From an uncultured Roseobacter sp. (GTDB lineage Bacteria; Pseudomonadota; Alphaproteobacteria; Rhodobacterales; Rhodobacteraceae): a DNA stretch of 64,000 nt. The translations under genes were made by a program, and so were the position numbers. The stretch spans positions 1,103,501-1,167,500 of the forward strand of contig NZ_CANKYM010000001.1 in NCBI RefSeq assembly GCF_947488185.1, written 5' to 3'. Shown here in pieces: positions 51,976 through 59,242 of this stretch; within the stretch, counting starts at the first letter, position 1; every line of letters starts with the position of its first letter. Below the pieces are notes generated by a model. That model did no database searches. It saw nothing but the letters and a program-made list of their open reading frames with translations, and was not told where the DNA came from.

Positions 51976-52791
51976 TCAGTCCTCCAGCGCAAGCGCCGGG
52001 TCTATGCCAACCTTTTCGCACATGCGGGCCGCATAGGAGCCTTGTTCCGGCACGTGCTTGCGCCACCAGCGACGGGTGCCGTTGGTGTAAAGGTGAACCG
52101 ACAGCGTTTCGTCCGTAAAATGCCCCTCGACCTGGCCAAAGGGGTCATAGAAAACATCATTCAGCTGAAAGGGTACCGGGTAAAGCGCCTCGCGCGGGCG
52201 GGCCTGATCAAAGATGCCCGTGACCTTTGCGAAATGCGTGAAAGCCTGCGGTCCAAAGGCGGTACGTTCTGTCGCATATATCCTTGCGGCGTGAGACAGA
52301 TTGTTGTTTTGCTCATCCATCTTCTTGCGCTGCCGCTTGCCCCACCAGGGCGGATAATCCGGTAGATTATCATAATAGTCCAACAGCTGATCCATGACAT
52401 CGCACTGTTGCGGCAGGCCGATCACGCCGCAATTCAGGGCACCGCGATAGCTGTGCTCGCCAAAGATATAGGCGTCTTCCTCCGGAAACGGACGATGGCA
52501 GAAGGCATCGCAATCAATCCAGATCGCGCCGGTCTTGCGGATCATCTTGTAGCGAAAGACATTCGACAAAAACGAGGCACTTGTCTTGGCCACAAGGCTC
52601 ATGTCGATATCGAAAATCTCGGAGGCCGGGCGGATTTCCACGCCGTCGGGTGCATTGTGGACCTCGTCGGTGCAATAGAGTGTCGTGGGGTGCCCCGCGA
52701 CCACATGAGATTTCAGACAAAGTTGATTGAGGTAATGAAGGCGTGAGCCAATCCAGAGCGATGCCACTGGTCTGCGGTTCAGTTCGGGCAT
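51976..52791 (-). CDS. Lgt5/GT32-like glycosyltransferase with DXD motif
   Basis: The 271-residue protein starts MPELNRRPVASLWIGSRLHY and has the DXD-type motif IWIDCDAFCHRPF preceded by FRYKMIRKTG. It fits the sugar-binding DXD glycosyltransferase group that includes capsule and LPS alpha-galactosyl/mannosyl transferases. It lies directly upstream of, and in the same frame as, the GT2 gene, separated by one TGA at 51976-51978. It belongs to the surface-glycan group; donor and acceptor are unknown. Confidence 0.82.
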   Translation of the reverse strand: MPELNRRPVASLWIGSRLHYLNQLCLKSHVVAGHPTTLYCTDEVHNAPDGVEIRPASEIFDIDMSLVAKTSASFLSNVFRYKMIRKTGAIWIDCDAFCHRPFPEEDAYIFGEHSYRGALNCGVIGLPQQCDVMDQLLDYYDNLPDYPPWWGKRQRKKMDEQNNNLSHAARIYATERTAFGPQAFTHFAKVTGIFDQARPREALYPVPFQLNDVFYDPFGQVEGHFTDETLSVHLYTNGTRRWWRKHVPEQGSYAARMCEKVGIDPALALED

Positions 52792-53082
52792 GAGGATTGT
52801 CTGATCACCAAGTTGTTTCGTTGCCTGAATCGTTACACCAACTCCGGTATGTCAGAAACAGGTAATTTGATGGGCGAGGAATACGCCGCCACAGCTTCGT
52901 CTGCCAACGGCTTCATCACGATCTCAGAGTGAGTCCCGGCGGCTACGGTCGCAGCTCAAAATGCCGGAAAGCCAAGCGAAGTTTTGACCAAAGCAGGCCA
53001 ATGCTCTAGGCGATCTGGGCAGAGATGAAAACATCACCTGACGGTCGATGCCTCGAACGCGGGCAACATGGAGAGCAGACCC
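52792..53082. other. Divergent spacer between glycosyltransferase and FkbM genes
   Basis: About 290 bases. A rightward frame running from before 52800 to a stop at 52930, with an internal ATG at 52851, reads ...NRYTNSGMSETGNLMGEEYA and is mildly protein-like. It has no ribosome-binding site and no recognisable family, so it may be a gene remnant. No clear promoter or RNA is identified. Confidence 0.35.
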
Positions 53083-53760
53083 ATGCCAGACTTGAGCGCG
53101 GAGGAAGAACTGGCGAAACTGAAGCGGCGTCAGCAGCGCAACATGCGTCATGCCCATGCGAAGGGTTTGATGCAGGGTATCCTTTCGATGTTGAAGCCCG
53201 GTGAAATCGTTCTGGATTGCGGCGCAAACATTGGTGACGTCACCGGACCGCTGGCCGCAACGGGGGCCGCCGTGCATGCCTATGAACCGGACCCTTATGC
53301 GTTTGGTAGATTGCGTCGTGCCTTTGCGGACACGCCCAACGTAACCCTGCACAACGCCGCCGTTGGCGTTTCGTCAGGAACGATAAAGCTCATGCGGGCG
53401 GAAAACTTCGAGGCAAATCCAAAAGGGGCGTCGGTGAAAAGTACGGTCATGGTCGGTGGCAGGCGGATTGACGAACACCCGGACAACACCATTGATGTGA
53501 ATCTTGTTGATCTGCCCGCCTTGGCCCGTGATCTCATTGACGAACATGGTGAGATCGCATTTTTGAAAATGGACATTGAGGGCGCGGAACTTGAAGTGCT
53601 TGAAATCATGTTGGAGCAGCGTCTCTTCGACAATATTCGCCTGACGGTGGCAGAAACTCATGAAAAGAAGTTTCGTGACCTCGCCCCCCGTTTCAAAGCT
53701 CTGCGCACAAAAGTAGCAGAGAGTTACCCGCCAACGCAGGTCAATTTGGACTGGATCTAG
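53083..53760 (+). CDS. FkbM family methyltransferase
   Basis: The 225-residue protein has the SAM-binding motif IVLDCGANIGDVTGPLA (about residues 42-58), the acidic loop HAYEPDPYAFGRL and the FkbM signature FLKMDIEGAELEVLE near the C-terminus. FkbM enzymes O-methylate sugars or polyketides. ATG 53083 has GGAG nine bases upstream and is preferred over ATG 53068. It lies next to the glycosyltransferases and 140 bases before a second FkbM gene, so methylation of a surface glycan is the likely role. Confidence 0.88.
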   Translation: MPDLSAEEELAKLKRRQQRNMRHAHAKGLMQGILSMLKPGEIVLDCGANIGDVTGPLAATGAAVHAYEPDPYAFGRLRRAFADTPNVTLHNAAVGVSSGTIKLMRAENFEANPKGASVKSTVMVGGRRIDEHPDNTIDVNLVDLPALARDLIDEHGEIAFLKMDIEGAELEVLEIMLEQRLFDNIRLTVAETHEKKFRDLAPRFKALRTKVAESYPPTQVNLDWI

Positions 53761-53902
53761 ATGATGTGCAGCGGCTGTCGCTTGTGTGGTTCAAACGTCC
53801 AGTTGCCCGACCTCTGATGGCGCATTGCCTTTCCGCGTGACCGGAGGGCAGATTTTTGAAAGAGTGCCCAAATTGGCAGTCGTCAGATAGCAGGTCAGTG
53901 AA

Positions 53903-54595
53903 TTGGCAGATGTAACCCCCACCATTGTTGCCCAGTGCCATGGGATCGAAGTGCCCGATGCGCCGCACTTTGGGCCAGGCATGATCAAATCGATGCAAGA
54001 CGGTCGCTATGAGCGAAACGAGGTGCGCGCCGGATTGGCGGCAATCGAACCGGGCGCTCGCATTCTCGAGTTGGGGGCAGGCTCCGGCATCGTCGGGGCG
54101 GTCATCGCGCAAAACTGCAAACCGGACAAGATGCTGTCCGTGGAGGCGAATCCCGAACTGATCGAGCACATTACTCGCCTGTATAGGCACAATCAGTTGT
54201 CAGATGTCATCGAGGTCCGCCATGGCGTGGTGCTCACAGAGCCAGATCCGCCCTCGGTGATTGATTTTTTCCTGCGCGGGAACTTCCTGGGATCGGCTCT
54301 GAACGTGATAAAGAAACCGGAAAAAGCCCGTAAGGTTCAGGTGCCGGTCATGGCCTATGAGACCCTCAAGGTTGAGTTCCCACATGATGTGATTGTCATG
54401 GATATTGAGGGGGCAGAACGCGCGTTTTTCGAACATGCGGATCTTGACGGGGTCCACATGGTGATTTTTGAGGTGCATCGCCAGATTTACGGGCGTGAAG
54501 GCATGCAGGACCTTCGCAGGTCATTTGACCGGAACGGCCTGGTTCTGGATGAGGAGCATTCCTTGCCTGGCGTGCGGGTCTACGTGCGGTCTTGA
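53903..54595 (+). CDS. FkbM family methyltransferase (second copy, TTG start)
   Basis: The 230-residue protein shows ARILELGAGSGIVGAVIAQN for SAM binding, the LSVEANPELIEHI acidic loop and the FkbM signature VIVMDIEGAERAFFEHA. It is only distantly similar to the first FkbM protein. The start is TTG at 53903, with AGG eight bases upstream. The first ATG in frame would be at 53981, which would remove part of the N-terminal region. A short upstream frame at 53761-53817 encodes a Cys-rich MMCSGCRLCGSNV peptide. It probably methylates the same surface glycan, on a different position. Confidence 0.82.
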   Translation: MADVTPTIVAQCHGIEVPDAPHFGPGMIKSMQDGRYERNEVRAGLAAIEPGARILELGAGSGIVGAVIAQNCKPDKMLSVEANPELIEHITRLYRHNQLSDVIEVRHGVVLTEPDPPSVIDFFLRGNFLGSALNVIKKPEKARKVQVPVMAYETLKVEFPHDVIVMDIEGAERAFFEHADLDGVHMVIFEVHRQIYGREGMQDLRRSFDRNGLVLDEEHSLPGVRVYVRS

Positions 54596-54650
54596 GAAGC
54601 CCTTCAATTCGTTGGAATGAAGGTATTTCGTTTCCCGTCTCTTCCCAATG

Positions 54651-54681
54651 AAAAAAACCGCCCCCGAAGGAGCGGCTTTTT
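54651..54681. terminator. Bidirectional intrinsic terminator between FkbM and rpmJ
   Basis: CCGCCCC (54658-54664) and GGAGCGG (54669-54675) form a seven-pair stem with one mismatch and a CGAA loop. It is flanked by seven A on the left and five T on the right. It can terminate the rightward FkbM transcript and, more strongly, the leftward rpmJ transcript. Confidence 0.85.
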
Positions 54682-54699
54682 AACGTCATCGTCGTTCGA

Positions 54700-54825
54700 T
54701 CAGCCCTGGCGGGCTTTGAACCGACGCTGGGTTTTGTTGATCACGTAGACGCGGCCTTTGCGACGCACAATGCGGCAGTCGCGGTGCCGGTTCTTGAGCG
54801 AGCGGAGCGAATTGCGAACCTTCAT
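54700..54825 (-). CDS. rpmJ: 50S ribosomal protein L36
   Basis: This 41-residue leftward gene reads [20 protein letters not shown] at the N-terminus and ends [12 protein letters not shown], the long proteobacterial L36 form. Only one Cys is retained of the zinc-ribbon ligands, as in the zinc-free C- paralogue. L36 is an assembly protein of the large ribosomal subunit. GGAG lies six bases before the ATG, and an intrinsic terminator follows the stop by about 20 bases. The tRNA-Val gene lies upstream in the same orientation, 89 bases away. Confidence 0.95.
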   Translation of the reverse strand: MKVRNSLRSLKNRHRDCRIVRRKGRVYVINKTQRRFKARQG

Positions 54826-54913
54826 GGTCGTCTCCTCATGTCTTCTTCTCAGTCGGCGCGCTGGCCAGCGCCGGGGTTGCGGGTCGTCCGGCGGGCCGGA
54901 CGGGTGAAACAGG

Positions 54914-54988
54914 TGGTGGGCGATACTGGGATCGAACCAGTGACCCCTTCGATGTCAACGAAGTGCTCTACCGCTGAGCTAATCACCC
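54914..54988 (-). tRNA. tRNA-Val (anticodon GAC)
   Basis: Reading leftward, the 75-base gene has a 7-bp acceptor stem (GGGTGAT with ATCGCCC, one G-T pair). It also has a D-arm with AGCTCAGCGGTAGAGC, an anticodon stem CTTCG/CGAAG with loop TTGACAT (anticodon GAC), the GGTTCGATCCC T-loop and an encoded CCA. GAC reads the valine codon GUC. A promoter-like TTGATC-N17-TAAAGA lies at 55085-55057. Confidence 0.95.
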
Positions 54989-55056
54989 ACTTTACCTGCG
55001 CGAAACCCTGTGCCCCAAATAAAAATGGGGCGCGAAAAGTCGCGCCGGTAGCGGGG

Positions 55057-55085
55057 TCTTTAAAAGGAGTCGCGCACAAGATCAA
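55057..55085 (-). promoter_or_regulatory. Candidate sigma-70 promoter of tRNA-Val
   Basis: Leftward TTGATC (55085-55080) and TAAAGA (55062-55057) are separated by 17 bases, placing the transcript start about 60 bases before the tRNA. The leader contains a GGCGCGA/TCGCGCC hairpin at 55029-55046. Confidence 0.5.
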
Positions 55086-55138
55086 GGGCTTTTGGTTTTT
55101 GGTTTTTCTGCGCTATGGTCGGGGTCGGAGGAAGGTGT

Positions 55139-55999
55139 ATGCCAAAGTCAGCGTTTGAAGTCAGTTATCCCCACAGCAACGAATCCTGCGTGGTTTTTGC
55201 GTCTCCTCACAGCGGACGGGAATACCCATGGTCCTTGCTGCGCACAACCGTTCTGGATGATATGGCGATCCGGACCTCCGAAGATGCGTTTGTTGACCAG
55301 TTGTTTGACTGCGCACCGCAATTTGGTGCCACCTTTCTCAAGGCTGGCGCGCCGCGCGCTTTCGTTGATCTGAACCGTAGCAGCGACGAGCTTGACCCGG
55401 CCCTGATCGAAGGGGTGCGGCGCCAGGGACATAACCCGCGTGTGGCGTCCGGCCTTGGGGTCATCCCGCGCGTGGTTGCCAATGGCCGTGCGATCTATCG
55501 CGGCAAGATCAGCCTCGTGGAAGCCAGACGGCGGCTCAATGACTATTGGCACCCCTATCACGACATGCTGCAGGGTCTGCTGGATGAGGCGGTGAACCAT
55601 CACGGGCAAGCGGTTTTGATCGATTGCCACTCCATGCCACATGAGGCGGTGCAGGGCATTGCCCGCTCGGGTGCGAAGCGGCCCGAGATTGTGCTGGGGG
55701 ATCGTTTTGGCGCGGCAGCCGCAGGCGATGTCGTGGACCGCGTCGAGGCGGCATTTGCCTCCGCCGGGTTCGTCGTCACCCGCAACGCACCTTTCGCCGG
55801 CGCTTACGTGACGCAGGCCTATGGACGTCCAACACGGGGTCAGCATGCCGTGCAGGTGGAGATTGATCGTGCCATCTATATGGACGAATCCCTGATCCGC
55901 CCGTCCGCGCGTTTCGCCGATGTTCAGCGTACATTGCGTGGCGTGATCGCGGAAATTGCGCAGATCGGTAAGGAACGGATGCCGTTGGCCGCTGAATAG
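55139..55999 (+). CDS. N-formylglutamate amidohydrolase family protein
   Basis: The 286-residue protein has the FGase family pattern: VVFASPHSGREYPWS, APRAFVDLNRSSDELDP, LIDCHSMPH and FAGAYVTQAYGRP with GQHAVQVEIDRAIYMDE. The family hydrolyses N-formyl-L-glutamate to formate and glutamate, the last step of one histidine-degradation route, but members away from hut genes may act on other N-acyl amino acids. ATG at 55139 follows GGAG by eight bases. It is convergent with dinB and is not in a hut operon. Confidence 0.9.
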   Translation: MPKSAFEVSYPHSNESCVVFASPHSGREYPWSLLRTTVLDDMAIRTSEDAFVDQLFDCAPQFGATFLKAGAPRAFVDLNRSSDELDPALIEGVRRQGHNPRVASGLGVIPRVVANGRAIYRGKISLVEARRRLNDYWHPYHDMLQGLLDEAVNHHGQAVLIDCHSMPHEAVQGIARSGAKRPEIVLGDRFGAAAAGDVVDRVEAAFASAGFVVTRNAPFAGAYVTQAYGRPTRGQHAVQVEIDRAIYMDESLIRPSARFADVQRTLRGVIAEIAQIGKERMPLAAE

Positions 56000-56002
56000 G
56001 CG

Positions 56003-57256
56003 CTATCGCAACGCCCGGCCTTTCAGAATCGCGTCTGGACCAAAGCGGGCGCGGATCGCGTCGGTGGCGCGCTCAGCATCGCCGCGGCGCTTTGCTTGCG
56101 GGTCGAGCAAATCACTCGACCTGTCGGCATCTTCGGCCCCAATCAGATCGGACACACCGCACCCCAACAACCGATAAGGGCCCTGATCACCAACCTGGTC
56201 GAAAAGCCCGCGCGCCGTGCGGTAGATCGTATCAGCCATCTGCGTCGCGTCCCTCAGGCTCAGCCGCCTCGAGATCAGCGAGTGATCCGCCCGTTTCAGC
56301 TTCAGCGTGACGACACGACCTGCGAGCCTCTTGGCCTTGGCGCGATCAGCCACTTTTTCGGCCATCCGCCAGAGATGGCCGTCCAAAAGCTCAGGGTCGG
56401 AGGTGTCCTCGTGAAAGGTTGTCTCGTTGGAGATGGATTTCATCGGCGCATGCGCGGACACACGGCGGCGATCCTGCCCGCGCGCTAGGTGCCACAGGCG
56501 GTCCCCCATCGATCCGAACCGCGCAATCAGTTCGGTGCGGTCCCAGCGCAGCAGATCGGAAAACGTGCGGATACCGGCCTTGTCGAGCGAGGCCTGCGTG
56601 GCAGCCCCCACCCCCCAGATCAACCGTACCGGCTGGTCCCGCAGAAAATCATCCGTTTCCGCCTTGCCGATGATCGAAAACCCGTGCGGTTTATTGAGAT
56701 CGGAGGCGACCTTGGCCAAGAACTTGTTGTGGCTGAGACCGATGGAGCCGGTCAGGCCCAGCTCGTCACGCATGCGTTTGATCAGTCGCGCCAGCATCAC
56801 TGCGGGCGGGTGACCATGCAGCCGCGCGGTGCCGGAGAGATCCATGAAGGCCTCGTCCAGCGACAGGGGTTCAATGTCGGGCGTCAGCTCTTCCATCATC
56901 TTGCGAATGGCGCGGGAGGCATCAACATAGGCCTCCATCCGTGGTTTAATGATCACCGCGTCCGGGCAGAGTTTCAGCGCCTGGAACATCGGCATCGCCG
57001 AGCGGACACCCCGAATGCGCGCCACATAGCAGGCGGTGGAAACCACACCGCGCCGCCCGCCGCCGATAATGACCGGTTTGCTCATCAGGCTGGGGTCATC
57101 GCGCTTTTCCACCGAGGCATAGAAGGCATCGCAGTCCATATGGGCGATGGAGAGGGTGTAAAGTTCGTCATGCGCAACAACGCGCGGGCCGCCGCAGGCG
57201 GGGCAACGGCGGCTGTCGTCAAACTCGGTCAGGCAATCGCGGCAAAGGGCGGGCAT
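56003..57256 (-). CDS. dinB: DNA polymerase IV (Y-family), with N-terminal zinc-ribbon-like motif
   Basis: This 417-residue translesion polymerase has catalytic acids in IAHMDCDAFYASVE and PLSLDEAFMDLSG, the fingers YVARIRGVRSAMPMF and a complete little-finger domain. An N-terminal extension of about 35 residues carries two CxxC pairs (CRDC and CPACGG), a probable zinc ribbon found in the alphaproteobacterial long DinB form but absent from E. coli DinB. The gene is convergent with the N-formylglutamate hydrolase and divergent from the NUDIX gene. No clear LexA box is seen in the short upstream spacer. Confidence 0.94.
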   Translation of the reverse strand: MPALCRDCLTEFDDSRRCPACGGPRVVAHDELYTLSIAHMDCDAFYASVEKRDDPSLMSKPVIIGGGRRGVVSTACYVARIRGVRSAMPMFQALKLCPDAVIIKPRMEAYVDASRAIRKMMEELTPDIEPLSLDEAFMDLSGTARLHGHPPAVMLARLIKRMRDELGLTGSIGLSHNKFLAKVASDLNKPHGFSIIGKAETDDFLRDQPVRLIWGVGAATQASLDKAGIRTFSDLLRWDRTELIARFGSMGDRLWHLARGQDRRRVSAHAPMKSISNETTFHEDTSDPELLDGHLWRMAEKVADRAKAKRLAGRVVTLKLKRADHSLISRRLSLRDATQMADTIYRTARGLFDQVGDQGPYRLLGCGVSDLIGAEDADRSSDLLDPQAKRRGDAERATDAIRARFGPDAILKGRALR

Positions 57257-57284
57257 AATCCGGCAGGTCAGTTAAGGTGCGTGC

Positions 57285-57755
57285 ATGTCCCGATCTTACG
57301 CCACAGCAAATGAAATGAACATGCCGTTCACCGGGGCCAAGCTGGCCCTGCTGGTGGGGGAACAGATCATCGTGATCCTGCGCGATGACATTCCGACGAT
57401 TCCCTTTCCGGGTTATTGGGATCTGCCGGGTGGTGGGCGCGAGGCGGACGAGCTGCCGCTGGCCTGCGCGATGCGCGAGACCTTTGAGGAGCTGGGTCTG
57501 ACGATCCGGCCAGATGTGATTTCATGGGGGCGGCGCTTCCCCTCCAGGGAAGAGGTGAACTGGTTCTTTGTCGCGCGCGTGCCGCAAGAGATCGTGGGGT
57601 CCATCCGGTTTGGAGATGAAGGTCAGCGTTGGGAGGCGATGGCAGTCGCCGATTTTCTGAACCACCCCAAGGCCGTGCCGAATTTCAAGACACGGCTTGC
57701 CATTTACCTGACAGAAGAACGGGAGCTTTTAAGGAAAAACCCCCCGCTGATCTGA
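57285..57755 (+). CDS. NUDIX hydrolase
   Basis: The 156-residue protein contains a complete NUDIX box (GGREADELPLACAMRETFEE followed by LGL), with the REtfEE core that binds the catalytic metal. NUDIX enzymes cleave nucleoside diphosphates linked to another group, for house-cleaning of the nucleotide pool. ATG at 57285 is used, but ATG at 57315 (MNMPFTGAKLALLVG) is a possible alternative. The gene is divergent from dinB across 28 bases, suggesting a shared promoter region and perhaps a link to DNA-damage tolerance. The leftward terminator of pyrF overlaps its last codons. Confidence 0.9.
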   Translation: MSRSYATANEMNMPFTGAKLALLVGEQIIVILRDDIPTIPFPGYWDLPGGGREADELPLACAMRETFEELGLTIRPDVISWGRRFPSREEVNWFFVARVPQEIVGSIRFGDEGQRWEAMAVADFLNHPKAVPNFKTRLAIYLTEERELLRKNPPLI

Positions 57756-57763
57756 GCGGGGGG
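57735..57763 (-). terminator. Strong leftward intrinsic terminator overlapping the NUDIX stop
   Basis: CCCCCCGCT (57740-57748) pairs perfectly with AGCGGGGGG (57755-57763) around a 6-base loop. Read leftward it is followed by TTTTT (A at 57735-57739 on the + strand); read rightward there is no T-run. It therefore ends a leftward transcript from the pyrF side, and its stem occupies the 3' end of the NUDIX coding sequence. Confidence 0.8.
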
Positions 57764-57970
57764 AGGTAACGAACCTCAGGAAGACGTGGTTCGTTGGGGA
57801 GTATCACCTTACGTCAACGTACCACCTAAAGGCGAATTCGCCTAATGACCAAAAGGTCTTAAAACCCACATCCTGTGGTCTGTTGTCTTACGGCCACAGT
57901 GTCTTGCGGTTCATCTGTTGGCATAGCAGGCGCGTTCAGGTTGTGGACAACCCTGAATTCCGACGTGGGA
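57764..57970 (-). ncRNA. Candidate structured RNA or 3'UTR: run of inverted repeats after pyrF
   Basis: Four inverted repeats follow one another: AACGAACC/GGTTCGTT (57768-57795), TACGT/ACGTA (57810-57821), the 14-base palindrome AGGCGAATTCGCCT (57830-57843) and GACC/GGTC (57847-57858). They are followed leftward by the intrinsic terminator at 57735-57763. No coding frame is convincing. This may be the structured 3'UTR of pyrF or a separate small RNA. No known RNA family is recognised. Confidence 0.4.
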
Positions 57971-58687
57971 TCAGTGGTTTGGACTGTGGGCCTGCGGGCT
58001 GTTCAGCTCCGCCAGAATCGCCTCTGCCGCTGCGCGCGGACTGGCCGATTGCCAGACCGGTCGGCCCACGACGACATGGTCCGCACCCGCAGAAATAGCA
58101 TTTGCGGGGGTCGCCACACGTTTCTGGTCACCGAGATCCGAGCCTGCGGGGCGGACACCGGGGGTGACGATCAGGCGATCCCGGGCTTCGGGCAGGGCCC
58201 GGATTCGCGCGGCTTCCTGGGGGGAGGCGATCACACCGTCTGCACCTGCCTCGAAGGCTGCGGCGGCACGTGCAACGACCAGATCCGGCACATCGCCCTG
58301 CCGGATTTGACAGGCATCAAGATCGGATCGGTCCAGCGACGTCAGGATGGTAACGGCCAGGATTTTCATCTCCGATCCGCCAGCGCCTTCTTTTGCGGCG
58401 GCAACCACATGCGGGTCGCCGTGCACGGTGAGAAAGTCGAGATCGAACTGTGCCAGCCCCCGGACGGCGGCTTCTATCGTGGCGCTGATGTCGAAGAGTT
58501 TCATGTCCAGGAAGATGCGTTTGCCATGCTCCTGTTTGAGCTCATTGGCCAGCGCCAGACCGCCCCCTGTCAGCATGCCCAGACCGATCTTGTAGAAATT
58601 GACGGCGTCGCCGAGCTGCGTGGCCAGCTGATGACCTGCCAGCGCATTTGGCACATCCAGCGCAACGATCAGTCTGTCATCCACCAT
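57971..58687 (-). CDS. pyrF: Orotidine 5'-phosphate decarboxylase
   Basis: PyrF catalyses the last step of UMP synthesis. The 238-residue protein has the catalytic LDMKLFDISATI motif (Asp-x-Lys-x-x-Asp), an N-terminal LIVALDVPNA, and the phosphate-binding VTPGVRPAGSDLGDQKR and GADHVVVGRPV segments. The length matches the short bacterial form. It is a single gene transcribed leftward, bounded by spacers rich in inverted repeats on both sides: a run of hairpins and a terminator downstream, and a separate terminator of an upstream RNA candidate 75 bases before its start. Confidence 0.95.
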   Translation of the reverse strand: MVDDRLIVALDVPNALAGHQLATQLGDAVNFYKIGLGMLTGGGLALANELKQEHGKRIFLDMKLFDISATIEAAVRGLAQFDLDFLTVHGDPHVVAAAKEGAGGSEMKILAVTILTSLDRSDLDACQIRQGDVPDLVVARAAAAFEAGADGVIASPQEAARIRALPEARDRLIVTPGVRPAGSDLGDQKRVATPANAISAGADHVVVGRPVWQSASPRAAAEAILAELNSPQAHSPNH

Positions 58688-58756
58688 TTACCGCTCCTTT
58701 TCCCGTCGGTGTCTCTTAGGCGGAACGGATCAGCCTGTCCATCTTATGGCGGGGCA

Positions 58757-58991
58757 GAAAAAGACCCGGAGGCATCTCCCATGCGCTCCGGGTTTAAGTG
58801 GTAAGCCGATCAGGAGCGCGCAGACCCTACCCATCAAGCAGGTAAGTTACCGGCAAACCGAGGTTTGCTCCTGTGGCAGATTGCGCCCCGGGCCTGATGT
58901 GGAACTGTGAGGACCCGGGATGCAATTGGAACTGGCAGAACACGCCAACTGGTTACATACGATGAAGGACTGCGGTACGGGTACGCCTTCA
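58757..58991 (-). ncRNA. Candidate independent non-coding RNA upstream of pyrF
   Basis: Reading leftward, a promoter-like TTGACC-N17-TTTGAT (59026-58998) is followed by about 230 bases with no convincing gene. Hairpins follow: CCCGGG inverted around a 21-base loop near 58890-58922, and CAGGAGC/GCTCCTG enclosing a branched region at about 58814-58873 that contains AAACC/GGTTT. The element ends in a strong terminator, GACCCGGAG (58763-58771) with CTCCGGGTT (58786-58794), extended by GCAT/ATGC and followed by TTTTT. 6S, SRP and tmRNA signatures were not recognised. Confidence 0.5.
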
Positions 58992-58997
58992 CATGGC

Positions 58998-59026
58998 ATC
59001 AAAGATAGGGGATCAAAGGGGGTCAA
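58998..59026 (-). promoter_or_regulatory. Candidate sigma-70 promoter for the RNA candidate
   Basis: TTGACC (59026-59021) and TTTGAT (59003-58998), read leftward, are spaced by 17 bases. Predicted transcription start is near 58990. Confidence 0.45.
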
Positions 59027-59132
59027 AAACGGGGAAAGGGCGGCGGCTATTCCCACAAGGGCTGCTCGTTTGATTCATATCAGAGCAACCACTTGCAGGA
59101 TAAGGTATCGCAAATGCGGAGCGTAGCAGCCT

Positions 59133-59161
59133 CTTGAAGCGGGCTCGCCTGCGCCCCAAAT
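59133..59161 (+). promoter_or_regulatory. Sigma-32 (RpoH) type heat-shock promoter of clpB
   Basis: CTTGAA (59133-59138) and CCCCAAAT (59154-59161), separated by 15 bases, closely match the RpoH consensus CTTGAAA/CCCCATNT. The element lies 80 bases before the clpB start codon. An AAAGGAG ribosome-binding site at about 59229-59235 precedes the ATG at 59243. Confidence 0.8.
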
Positions 59162-59242
59162 ACACCTCAAGGTCCTGACCGCTGTCGTGCCGCTAAGTCG
59201 GGCGCAGCACATCCGGGACGCTTTACATAAAGGAGAATACCC

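Noticed and set aside
58757..58991. 6S RNA, SRP RNA or tmRNA identity for the RNA candidate
   Set aside because: None of the conserved sequence signatures (SRP GGAAGCAG loop, tmRNA tag and tRNA-like ends, clear 6S closing stem) could be recognised by eye.
58920..59126. 68-codon rightward frame with a GAGGA ribosome-binding site
   Set aside because: Arg-rich, no family pattern, and it ends where the clpB promoter begins; the opposite-strand RNA candidate explains the region better. It is not fully excluded.
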